A stretch of 18,393 nt of DNA from assembly GCA_900542595.1 (NCBI GenBank), contig UQOB01000019.1:1-18393 (forward strand). The letters are read 5' to 3'. Below are positions 8,129 through 14,953 of the stretch, piece after piece. The DNA comes from an uncultured Mollicutes bacterium (lineage in GTDB: Bacteria; Bacillota_I; Bacilli_A; RFN20; CAG-826). The notes beneath the pieces were generated by a model that saw only the letters and a list, made by a program, of their open reading frames with translations, did no database searches and was not told the DNA's origin. Every line of letters begins with the position of its first letter. The first letter of the stretch is position 1. The translations under genes and the position numbers were made by a program.

Positions 8129-8629
8129 TTATTTATTAATGTGGTGGGTTTTAAGTTCGTGAAAGTTTAAAACTTTTAAGAAGACAAAACTGATGATGTA
8201 GCTGATACTACCTTGAAGAAGATCAAAGCCGAACGAGATAAAGCCGGCTAAACCTTCTAAGTAGAGGTAATAGATCAGATATATTCCGGCGTGGAGCAAA
8301 ACTCCCACTAATAAAATTAAGCCTATGAAAATAGGCTTTTTTTGTTTGGTGGCTAAATAAAAGAACGTTCCTAAAAGAAGTTTTGCGAAGAAGGTGAAGG
8401 GGAGAAAGATGATAGAGCCACTCAGTAAATCGAGGACTAAGCCGCTTAAGACGGGGATGGCGATCCCGATTGGACCTAAAAGACAAATGGCTAATAAACT
8501 AAAACTATCCCCAAAATTAAAGTAGCCCCCGACGGGGTAGGGGATTTTAAGGAAGAAACCGCTGACGATGCTCAAGGCTAAAAAGAGGCTGAGGGTCGCG
8601 ATGGTTCTCGTAGAGATAGCTTTACGCAT
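8129..8629 (-). CDS. ECF transporter S component (substrate-binding membrane subunit), substrate unknown
   Basis: 166 residues, almost entirely hydrophobic, with about five or six membrane helices and a short basic N-terminus. The pattern GGYFNFGDS, then LLGPIG, then LVLDLLSG, then a Phe/Thr-Lys step near FTFFAK, is that of small integral S components of energy-coupling factor transporters, which bind vitamins or related small molecules. The energising subunits (EcfA, EcfA', EcfT) are not in the window, so it must share a module encoded elsewhere, as in the group II arrangement. Its start overlaps the end of the DUF523 gene upstream by eight bases, so the two are co-transcribed. The partner hints at a nucleobase or thio-compound, but that is inference. 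Family likely; ligand not determinable here. Confidence 0.78.
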   Translation of the reverse strand: MRKAISTRTIATLSLFLALSIVSGFFLKIPYPVGGYFNFGDSFSLLAICLLGPIGIAIPVLSGLVLDLLSGSIIFLPFTFFAKLLLGTFFYLATKQKKPIFIGLILLVGVLLHAGIYLIYYLYLEGLAGFISFGFDLLQGSISYIISFVFLKVLNFHELKTHHINK

Positions 8630-9257
8630 CTTTTTTCACGCGGCGAAAGTTTTTCCTTTTAGGGAACTTATGAAAGGGTTTCTTACCATCTTTCTTAAAA
8701 TCTTTATGGTCTTTATTAAAAGTCTTTTTATAAGGCTTCTTAAAAGTCTTCCGTGGTTCTTTTCTTTCGATAGGTTCTTTCTTTTCAACTGTTACTTCTT
8801 TCTTTTCTATCGGCTTTTCGCTTGGCAGTAAGAAAGAAAGATTATCGGTTTCACAGTAGGCCTTAACCCCATTTTTAATCAGGTAATGAGCGGTAATGCC
8901 GTGCCCTTCAATGATGTTTCCATTGAAACTTCCGTCATGAATATTTCGCGGTCCACAAGCCGGTGACCGGTCTTTTAAAATAGCGGTTTTGATATTGAGT
9001 AAACGGCAGAGCTGGAGGGCTTTTTCCGCGGCGGCATTATAGAGTTTAGTAAGGTCTTTCCCGTCTTTTGTAATCACCGAACCATGGGAGATTTCCGCTG
9101 GAACGCGGGGAATGGAGAGCCCGGCTTCCACTTCCGGGCAGAAGGGGACAATATCATAATGAACCCGAAGTTTTTCAATGAACGGGAAGTAATTATTTTT
9201 TCCATCGTAACGGGTATTTTCCCCTAAAAGGCAGGCGCTGACTAAGATTTTTTCCAT
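8622..9257 (-). CDS. DUF523 / TudS-like iron-sulfur desulfidase with a long basic C-terminal tail
   Basis: 211 residues. Residues 1-142 fit the DUF523 family, whose characterised member TudS removes sulfur from 2-thiouracil using a [4Fe-4S] cluster held by three cysteines. The three family cysteines are visible: Cys9 in SACLLG, Cys40 in PFCPEVEAGL and Cys101 in DRSPACG. Residues from about 145 to 211 are an added low-complexity tail: Glu-Lys repeats, then a Lys/Arg/Phe-rich stretch ending in RRVKKDA, which looks suited to binding nucleic acid. On the minus strand an extended -10, TGTTATATT (box 9265-9270), with GTGACG 17 bases further up, stands seven bases before the ATG, with no Shine-Dalgarno, so the mRNA is probably leaderless. 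Enzyme family fairly sure; the real substrate and the tail's role are not known. Confidence 0.82.
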   Translation of the reverse strand: MEKILVSACLLGENTRYDGKNNYFPFIEKLRVHYDIVPFCPEVEAGLSIPRVPAEISHGSVITKDGKDLTKLYNAAAEKALQLCRLLNIKTAILKDRSPACGPRNIHDGSFNGNIIEGHGITAHYLIKNGVKAYCETDNLSFLLPSEKPIEKKEVTVEKKEPIERKEPRKTFKKPYKKTFNKDHKDFKKDGKKPFHKFPKRKNFRRVKKDA

Positions 9258-9264
9258 GGTTCAA

Positions 9265-9293
9265 AATATAACACTTAAAACTTGGGACGTCAC
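9265..9293 (-). promoter_or_regulatory. Promoter of the DUF523-ECF operon
   Basis: On the minus strand, GTGACG (9288-9293) is separated by 17 bases from TATATT (9265-9270), which carries the extended element TGT. Seven bases then separate it from the ATG at 9257. It shares its -35 region with the divergent promoter serving the gene at 9315. Confidence 0.6.
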
Positions 9294-9310
9294 CCACCTT
9301 TATTTACTTG

Positions 9311-9316
9311 TATAAT
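9311..9316 (+). promoter_or_regulatory. -10 box for the YgjP-type gene
   Basis: Perfect TATAAT preceded by CTTG. The -35 position, 17 bases upstream, is 9288-9293, the same hexamer used in reverse by the divergent promoter, and is poor in this direction. The ATG at 9315 overlaps this box; an in-frame GTG at 9324 lies seven bases after it and may be the true leaderless start. Confidence 0.55.
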
Positions 9317-9935
9317 GCTCAGTGTGGAAAAACATCTGACGAATATTGACGGCATTAACATTAATATCGATTACCGAAAGGTTAAAAGAATCCGTCTCAC
9401 TTTAAAAAGCGAGAAAGAAGTCTTAATCATCAGCCCCTACGGAGTGAGCCAAGACTATCTTTCTTCTTTAGCCGTTAGATTATTACCGAAACTTAAAAAG
9501 AAATACCGGCCGGACCCAGGAGCGATTCATGGTGATAAAGTCTATCTTTTCGGTAAGAAAGAAAATATTCCTGGTTTTTCTCTTTTAACTGAAAAAGCCA
9601 AAGATGCTTACCTTAAGAAGACTTTATTAACCTATCTAAATAAGAGATATAACGAAATTACCGAAAACATCGAACTTAAAAGAAAGTACGTCATTAAAGT
9701 GAAAAAGATGAAGAGTCAGTACGGGGTAAATAACCGAAGAGCGGTCTCTCTAACTTTCGCTTTAGAACTCGTCCATTTTTCCCCCAAAATCATCGATAGT
9801 GTGATTTTTCATGAACTCGTCCATGATCAAATCTTTAATCACCAAAAAAGCTTTTATGATTTGCTTTACCAGTATTGCCCGGATTATGATGAATTAACGA
9901 AGGCCTTAGTCAACCACGCGTATGATTACCAGTAA
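9315..9935 (+). CDS. YgjP-type (DUF45 / M48-like) zinc metallopeptidase
   Basis: 206 residues if started at the ATG 9315, or 203 from the GTG at 9324, which fits the promoter better because TATAAT at 9311-9316 overlaps the ATG. The C-terminal half has the zinc motif HELVH (His166, Glu167, His170) followed by a third His in FNHQKSFY (about 176), matching the HExxH-xn-H plan of YgjP-like proteins. The upstream block (KKMKSQYGV, then SLTFALELVHFSPKIID) corresponds to the family's WGSC-like strand region, though that Trp-Gly-Ser-Cys is degenerate here. The N-terminal part is a beta-rich stretch typical of the family. No signal peptide or membrane helix, so cytoplasmic. Its 3' end overlaps the methyltransferase gene by 14 bases. 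Biological substrate not established. Confidence 0.8.
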   Translation: MLSVEKHLTNIDGININIDYRKVKRIRLTLKSEKEVLIISPYGVSQDYLSSLAVRLLPKLKKKYRPDPGAIHGDKVYLFGKKENIPGFSLLTEKAKDAYLKKTLLTYLNKRYNEITENIELKRKYVIKVKKMKSQYGVNNRRAVSLTFALELVHFSPKIIDSVIFHELVHDQIFNHQKSFYDLLYQYCPDYDELTKALVNHAYDYQ

Positions 9936-10641
9936 AGAAAACCCTAAAATTAAAGAATTAAAGAAGATTCTAAAGAATCCTAAAAAGGACGCTTTTTTAG
10001 TGGAAGGTTTTCATTTGGTGGAAGAAGCTTTAAAAAGCGGGGCTTTAAAAGAAGTCTTTAGCCTAGAACCTTATCCTTTTAATAAAGTCACGTTAATCAA
10101 TGAGAAAGTCTTAAAAGAAATCACCGAAAGCAAGACCCCGGAAGGGATAGTAGGGTTAGTCAGTTTAAAAGAAGTGAAACAAGAGAGTGATGAAATTATT
10201 TTCTTAGACCGCGTGCAAGACCCGGGAAACTTAGGGACGATTGAACGTTCGATGGCGGCTTTCTCGTTTCCTTCCATCGCCTTAAGCCGGGGAACCGTCA
10301 AACCTTTTAACAGTAAAACCTTAATGGCGAGCCAAGGGGCAATCTTTAAGCTTAATATCGAAGATAATATCGAGGCTATCGACTATTTAAAGAAGAAAAA
10401 GGAAGATGGCTACGTCATTATTTCTACTGCCTTAAAGGATAGTGAAGACTTGAGAACATTTAAAACTTTACCTAAAAAATACATCTTAATCATGGGAAAC
10501 GAAGGGCAAGGGATCAGCGATGATATCTTGAATATTAGCGATAAGAAACTTTATATTCCCTCTCCCGGGATGGAAAGTTTAAATGTCGGGGTGAGTTTTG
10601 GAATCATGGCCTTTTATTTAAGAAACCTCGTAAAAGAATAA
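9922..10641 (+). CDS. SpoU/TrmH-family 2'-O-ribose RNA methyltransferase
   Basis: 239 residues. An N-terminal substrate-binding part (KENPKIKELKKI, then AFLVEGFHLVEEAL) is typical of TrmH/RlmB-like enzymes. The three SpoU motifs follow: DPGNLGTIERS (100-110), IMGNEGQGIS (190-199) and IPSPGMESLNVGVSFGI (from about 212), which form the trefoil-knot SAM site. It probably methylates a ribose in tRNA or rRNA; the target cannot be told from sequence. The start lies inside the previous gene (14-base overlap), so the two are translated from one mRNA. No convincing terminator follows in the 60 bases before the T-box promoter. Confidence 0.9.
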   Translation: MITSKENPKIKELKKILKNPKKDAFLVEGFHLVEEALKSGALKEVFSLEPYPFNKVTLINEKVLKEITESKTPEGIVGLVSLKEVKQESDEIIFLDRVQDPGNLGTIERSMAAFSFPSIALSRGTVKPFNSKTLMASQGAIFKLNIEDNIEAIDYLKKKKEDGYVIISTALKDSEDLRTFKTLPKKYILIMGNEGQGISDDILNISDKKLYIPSPGMESLNVGVSFGIMAFYLRNLVKE

Positions 10642-10692
10642 AATACTGAATATTTTTCACCTCTTTTCTATAGAGATATTAGGAAAATGGTT

Positions 10693-10698
10693 TACAAT
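10693..10698 (+). promoter_or_regulatory. -10 box for the pheST leader
   Basis: TACAAT lies seven bases before the first base of the T-box Stem I (GGTTCAG at about 10705). No strong -35 is seen at normal spacing. Confidence 0.45.
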
Positions 10699-10703
10699 AA
10701 TGA

Positions 10704-10905
10704 CGGTTCAGTGACGAGAAGAGTAGTCTACTTGAAAGTCCTTCTGGGAAGAATGAAGAGAGCAACCATTCGAGGATAGAGTAGAGGAAGTTCACCTCTG
10801 AGAACCCCTGGGCTAGGTTATAAGCCAATTCTCAAGCGCGTAAACAGAGTTTATGAAGCGGGATGGTACCGCGGGGCTTCCCCGTTCCCGGCCCGCTTTT
10901 TATTT
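10704..10905 (+). ncRNA. T-box riboswitch, tRNA-Phe specific, with terminator
   Basis: This leader controls pheST by sensing uncharged tRNA-Phe. The T-box core GGATGGTACCGCG lies at 10861-10873; its TGGT would pair with ACCA at the tRNA 3' end, fitting the A discriminator of tRNA-Phe. Stem I can be closed by GGTTCAG (10705-10711) with CTGAGAACC (10798-10806), and an upper helix by TCTACT with AGTAGA. On the 3' side of the internal loop between them sits GAAGTTCACC, placing the Phe codon TTC (10791-10793) as specifier, followed by the usual A. Stem III is GGCT (10811-10814) with AGCC (10823-10826). The terminator form pairs GCGGG (10858-10862) with CCCGC (10892-10896) around an inner CGGGG-CTT-CCCCG hairpin, followed by a T run. 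Confidence 0.93.
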
Positions 10906-10916
10906 TGGGAGAGGAT

Positions 10917-11951
10917 ATGAAAGAAAAGATTCAATCGATTGAAAAAGAAGCCTTAGAAAGTTTAGAGGCTAGTTGCGATTTAAAAGAGCTCGAAAACTTT
11001 AAGAACAATTATCTCAGTAAAAAAGGGAAGGTCAGTTCTTTGTTTTCGGAGTTAAAGAACGTGCCTCCAGAAGAAAAAGGTTTAGTGGGGAAACTATTAA
11101 ATGATTTAAGAACCTCCTTAACTAGCAAGTACGAAGAACGGAAGAAAGAAGAAGAAAAGAAGGCTTTAGATTTAAAGCTCAAGGAAGATAAGCTCGATTT
11201 AACCTTACCGCCGGTTAACTTTAAACTCGGGAGCATCAATCCTTTCTATTTAATCATCGATGAAATGTCAGAAATCTTTACGTCGCTCGGCTTTAAAATC
11301 GATGAAGGAAGCGATATCGAAACCGATAAATATAATTTTGAACTCTTAAATATCCCTCATGACCACCCGTCCCGCGATATGCAGGATACTTTCTATTTAA
11401 ATGCTGAAAAGCTTTTAAGAACCCAAACCAGCGCCGGTCAAGCCCACGAAATGGAAGACAAGATCGAAAAAGGACCGATCAGAATGATTTGTCCGGGAAA
11501 ATGCTATAGGCGTGATGACGACGATATGACCCATTCCCACCAATTCGGGCAGATTGAAGGCTTAGTGGTCGATAAAAATATTACTTTAAGCGATTTAAAA
11601 GGAACCTTAACCTTGTTCGTTAAGAAAATGTTCGGGGAAAAGCGAAGAATCCGTTTAAGAAGTTCTTATTTCCCCTTCACGGAACCTTCCGTCGAAGTTG
11701 ACGTCAGCTGCAGCAAATGCGATGGCAAGGGATGCGCGATGTGTAAAGGAACCGGCTGGATCGAGATTCTCGGGGCCGGGGAAGTCCATCCGAATGTCCT
11801 TAGAATGGGCGGTTACGACCCGGAAGTTTACCAAGGTTTCGCTTTTGGGATTGGAATTGAACGGGTCGCGATGCTCAGATATGGAATCGATGATATCCGG
11901 CGATTCTATCAAAACGACCTTCGGTGGTTAAAAGATTTTAAAACGAGGTAA
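10917..11951 (+). CDS. pheS: Phenylalanyl-tRNA synthetase alpha subunit
   Basis: 344 residues, the normal length for bacterial PheS, the catalytic subunit that attaches phenylalanine to tRNA-Phe in an alpha2-beta2 enzyme. The ATG at 10917 has GGGAGAGG just upstream; an in-frame start at 10863 would lie inside the T-box and is rejected. An N-terminal coiled-coil region (about 1-90, Lys/Glu-rich) precedes the class II core. Motif 2 lies around CPGKCYRRDDDD (192-203) and HSHQFGQIEG, and motif 3 around GIGIERVAMLRYGI (about 311-324). A four-cysteine insert (Cys265, 268, 273, 276) is characteristic of Firmicute PheS proteins and may bind zinc. It is followed after five bases by pheT. Confidence 0.97.
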   Translation: MKEKIQSIEKEALESLEASCDLKELENFKNNYLSKKGKVSSLFSELKNVPPEEKGLVGKLLNDLRTSLTSKYEERKKEEEKKALDLKLKEDKLDLTLPPVNFKLGSINPFYLIIDEMSEIFTSLGFKIDEGSDIETDKYNFELLNIPHDHPSRDMQDTFYLNAEKLLRTQTSAGQAHEMEDKIEKGPIRMICPGKCYRRDDDDMTHSHQFGQIEGLVVDKNITLSDLKGTLTLFVKKMFGEKRRIRLRSSYFPFTEPSVEVDVSCSKCDGKGCAMCKGTGWIEILGAGEVHPNVLRMGGYDPEVYQGFAFGIGIERVAMLRYGIDDIRRFYQNDLRWLKDFKTR

Positions 11952-11956
11952 AAAAG

Positions 11957-14350
11957 ATGCTAGTCAGTTATGCTTGGTTAAAACAATATGTCGATCTCAC
12001 GGGCATTAGCCCTATGGATCTTAAAGAAAAACTCACTCTTGCAGGGGTGGAAGTCGAAAGCGTCACCCCATTAATCGGTGGGGATAAACTGATGGTCGGG
12101 GAAATCGTAAAACTCGAAAAGCACCCCGATAGCGATCACCTTCACGTTTTAGAGGTTTCTTTTGGCGATACCACTAAACAAATCGTCTGTGGGGCACCGA
12201 ACGTTAAGATGCATGCGAAAGTGATTGTCGCGCTTCCGGGTTGCCACCTTCCAGGCGGAGTTACCATCCAAAGCGGCACTATCCGCGGAGTGAAGAGTGA
12301 CGGGATGTGTTGCTCGCTCAGTGAACTTGGTATCGAAAAGAAATATTTAAGCGAAGAAGAAAATAGTGGAATCCACCTCTTACCCGACGATACTAAAGTC
12401 GGAAGTTCTGATATCAAGGGGATTTTAGGCTTAGATGACTATATCTTAGATTTATCGCTTTTAGCAAATAGAAGCGATATGAACGCTATTGAAAATGTCG
12501 CAAGAGAAGTCGGGACCATCTTAAAAAGAGATGTTCATTTAGAAGACTTTAAACCGATAAATGAAGGAAAAAGAGATTTCCTTGTCAGTAGCGACACCCC
12601 TCTTTGCCCGACCTTTACTTTAAAGATTGTGGAAGGGGTGACGATTAAAGAAAGCCCAGCGTGGCTGAAGAATCGTTTGATCGCTAGCGGTGTCCGTTCG
12701 ATTAATAACGTCGTCGATATCGGGAACTACGTCATGCTTTTAACGGGGCAACCCTTAAACATGTACGATACCGATAAGCTCCCGAAGAAAGAACTCGTTG
12801 TAAAAAGTGATAGCCATGAAAACTTCGTCGCGATGGACGGGAAGAGCTATCAACTTCAAGATGGGGACCTCTTGGTCACCAGCGACAACTGCGGGATGTG
12901 TTTAGCGGGTCTTTTAACTTCGAAGGAAGCGGAAGTCACCGAAAACAGTAAGAATATTGCCGTGGAAGCCGCGATGTTTAATGGGGCAAGCATCCGTCAT
13001 ACCTCTGCGAGATTAGGCGTTAGTTCCGAAAGCGCCGCCCGTTTTATTAAAGGCATCACCCCCGACGGCATGATGCGTGCCCAAGATGCGGCGTGCTATT
13101 TACTCCGGACTCTTGCGGACGCGAAATTCATCAGTGATCCCATCATCTATGACGTAGCGAAACACGAAAAAACTATCGTCAAAGTGACGGGTGAATATAT
13201 CAATCACCGTTTAGGAACGTCCTATCCTTTATCCTTGATTAAACAAACGTTAATCGATGATCACTTAGTATTGATTAAAGAAGGAGGCGATGAACTCACT
13301 TATGAAATTCCGTCTTACCGCTTGGACATCAAAGGGAAAGAAGATTTATCGGAAGAATTTATTAGATTGATTGGGGTCGATAAACTCGATGGCACTTTAC
13401 CGGAAATCAAACTCACTAGCGATATGGGTTTCAATGACCATCAAAGAAAGACTATTAATGTTCGGCGGTATCTCCAAAATAACGGAATTCATGAAGCTTT
13501 AACTTATTCTTTGATCAATGAAGAGATGAATAAGAACTTCCTTTACCTCAATAACGGGGAAAGCTATAAAGTTCTTAATCCCTTAACGGACGATCACCAA
13601 TACTATCGTCGCTCTTTAGTCCCGAGTTTACTCGATGTTGCCTTATATAACGCGAGCCATCAACAAAACAATTTCGCCTTCTTTGAAATCGCTGAAACCG
13701 CTTCTTTAAGTAAGACCGATAAACACTTAGCGATTGTCAGCTATGGTGAACGGGTCCTTCAAGAAGACTTATTAACGGTGCCTTTTAACTTCTTAACGAT
13801 GAAAGGTTTACTGGAAGGGATCTTAAGCGTCCTGGGTATCAATATGAACCGCATTAGTTTTAAGGCCTTACCGAGCGATGAAGTCCTTCATCCTTACCGG
13901 GAAGCGGGGATTTATCTCGGGAAAGAACTGATCGGTTATATCGGGGAACTCCATCCGACCTACCAAAAGAAGTTAGGGTTCCACGCGAGAGTGAACGTGA
14001 TGGAAATCAGTATGAATTCTCTCTTGAATATTCCGGTCAATAAGCCGAAAGCGTCGATTCCGGATAAATACCCATCTTCAACGAGAGACCTCGCCTTTGT
14101 TATCAGTGAAGACTATCCGTTTGGGGATATCAAACGGGAACTCTTAAAAGCTTCTAGGCTCTTAAAAGACGTTAAGCTCTTCGATACTTATAAGGGAGAA
14201 AATATCGAGAAGGGGAAGATTAGCCTCGCGATGAGTTTCACCTTCTTAAGTCCTGATCACACCTTAAAAGACGAAGAAGTCAATGACGGCATGAATAACG
14301 TCATCAAGATTCTCGAAGATAAGTTCCACGCGGAAATTAGAGAAAACTAA
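11957..14350 (+). CDS. pheT: Phenylalanyl-tRNA synthetase beta subunit
   Basis: 797 residues, full length for bacterial PheT. The N-terminal OB-fold tRNA-binding domain (about 39-150) has KLEKHPDSDHLHVLEV and IVCGAPNV. It is followed by the B1 sequence LANRSDMNAIENVAREV, the B3/B4 editing region (about 205-370, with NNVVDIGNYVM and SARLGVSSES), the B5 domain (about 400-465), the class II-like core (EEFIRLIGVDKL onward), and a C-terminal FDX-ACB anticodon-arm domain (about 700-797, starting KYPSSTRDLAFV). GAGG seven bases or so before the ATG overlaps the end of pheS, so the two are translated in tandem under the T-box. Nothing appears missing. Confidence 0.97.
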   Translation: MLVSYAWLKQYVDLTGISPMDLKEKLTLAGVEVESVTPLIGGDKLMVGEIVKLEKHPDSDHLHVLEVSFGDTTKQIVCGAPNVKMHAKVIVALPGCHLPGGVTIQSGTIRGVKSDGMCCSLSELGIEKKYLSEEENSGIHLLPDDTKVGSSDIKGILGLDDYILDLSLLANRSDMNAIENVAREVGTILKRDVHLEDFKPINEGKRDFLVSSDTPLCPTFTLKIVEGVTIKESPAWLKNRLIASGVRSINNVVDIGNYVMLLTGQPLNMYDTDKLPKKELVVKSDSHENFVAMDGKSYQLQDGDLLVTSDNCGMCLAGLLTSKEAEVTENSKNIAVEAAMFNGASIRHTSARLGVSSESAARFIKGITPDGMMRAQDAACYLLRTLADAKFISDPIIYDVAKHEKTIVKVTGEYINHRLGTSYPLSLIKQTLIDDHLVLIKEGGDELTYEIPSYRLDIKGKEDLSEEFIRLIGVDKLDGTLPEIKLTSDMGFNDHQRKTINVRRYLQNNGIHEALTYSLINEEMNKNFLYLNNGESYKVLNPLTDDHQYYRRSLVPSLLDVALYNASHQQNNFAFFEIAETASLSKTDKHLAIVSYGERVLQEDLLTVPFNFLTMKGLLEGILSVLGINMNRISFKALPSDEVLHPYREAGIYLGKELIGYIGELHPTYQKKLGFHARVNVMEISMNSLLNIPVNKPKASIPDKYPSSTRDLAFVISEDYPFGDIKRELLKASRLLKDVKLFDTYKGENIEKGKISLAMSFTFLSPDHTLKDEEVNDGMNNVIKILEDKFHAEIREN

Positions 14351-14357
14351 AGGGAGG

Positions 14358-14405
14358 GCTATTCCTTAAACCTTCGATGAGAAGTGGGGAATAGCTCTTT
14401 TTATT
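14358..14405 (+). terminator. Rho-independent terminator after pheT
   Basis: GCTATTCC (14358-14365) pairs with GGAATAGC (14388-14395). A smaller CTTC-GATGA-GAAG hairpin lies in the loop, and TCTTTTT follows. It starts eight bases after the pheT stop. Confidence 0.85.
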
Positions 14406-14407
14406 AT

Positions 14408-14436
14408 CTACTATAAATATACTAAATAACTACTAT
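14408..14436 (+). repeat. CTACTAT repeats upstream of mraZ
   Basis: CTACTAT occurs at 14408-14414 and again at 14430-14436, 22 bases apart. The second copy reads AACTACTAT, resembling the repeats found upstream of ftsA. The region is AT-rich and the signal may be chance. Confidence 0.35.
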
Positions 14437-14472
14437 CCCATATAAGAGGATAAAAAATTCTGCTTTTTTTCG

Positions 14473-14501
14473 TTTACTTATTAAACGTTTTGACCTAAAT
14501 T
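14473..14501 (+). promoter_or_regulatory. Possible mraZ promoter
   Basis: TTTACT (14473-14478) and TAAATT (14496-14501) match the -35 and -10 consensus at 4 of 6 positions each with 17 bases between. Transcription would start near 14508, giving a leader of about 14 bases that begins at the ribosome binding site GGAGGTG. TTGACC at 14490-14495 has no partner -10 at proper spacing. Confidence 0.4.
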
Positions 14502-14511
14502 ATAGTCGGAG

Positions 14512-14526
14512 GTGGGAAAAAGTGGG
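14512..14526 (+). promoter_or_regulatory. MraZ-box-like direct repeats overlapping the mraZ start
   Basis: GTGGGAAA occurs twice with a ten-base period (GTGGG at 14512-14516 and 14522-14526). TGGGN repeats with that period are the known binding sites of MraZ. Here the first copy overlaps the ribosome site and the second includes the GTG start codon, so binding would block transcript start and early elongation of MraZ's own operon. Confidence 0.65.
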
Positions 14527-14953
14527 AAACTTCTATGGAACATATAATCGGACCCTTGATAACAAGAACCGTTTACAGCTTCCGAGCAAGCTTCTCAAGG
14601 ACCTTCCCTCTAAACTTTACATCCTCAAAGGATTCGAAGGTTGCGTATCGCTATTCCTTCCAACTGACTTCGACGCTTTCATGAAAAAGCTCGAAAGTCT
14701 CAGCTACTTCAAACAAGCCGCTAGAGCTTATCTGCGGTTAGCTAGCAGCAGTGTCGTCGAGCTCGAAATCGATAGCCACGGAAGAATCACGTTTCCGGTT
14801 CAGGTTAAAGAAAAGTATGGTCTCAATACGGAAGTAACCCTTATCGGTGTTCAGGACCATATCGAACTCTGGGACAGTGAGAAGTACCTGTCTTACGAAA
14901 AGGAAAACAGCGAGAACTTCGAAGCCTTAGCGGAATCCCTCGAGAGCTTATGA
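14522..14953 (+). CDS. mraZ: Transcriptional regulator MraZ
   Basis: 143 residues, the standard MraZ size, with two AbrB-like halves. The first begins GTYNRTLDNKNRLQLPSKLL and the second has ELEIDSHGRITFPVQVKEKYG. MraZ proteins form ring-shaped oligomers that bind repeated TGGG boxes and repress the dcw cluster, including their own gene. The start is GTG at 14522 with GGAGGTG seven bases upstream. The gene heads the operon mraZ-rsmH-small membrane protein. It ends with TGA inside an ATGA overlap with rsmH, so the two are translationally coupled. Confidence 0.95.
   Translation: MGNFYGTYNRTLDNKNRLQLPSKLLKDLPSKLYILKGFEGCVSLFLPTDFDAFMKKLESLSYFKQAARAYLRLASSSVVELEIDSHGRITFPVQVKEKYGLNTEVTLIGVQDHIELWDSEKYLSYEKENSENFEALAESLESL

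Noticed and set aside
10863..10916. Upstream in-frame start for pheS
   Set aside because: It lies inside the T-box core and terminator and encodes a Pro/Gly-rich stretch; the ATG at 10917 has a strong ribosome site.
14490..14506. TTGACC and TATAGT as a mraZ promoter
   Set aside because: The two hexamers are only five bases apart, and a start from TATAGT would remove the ribosome binding site.
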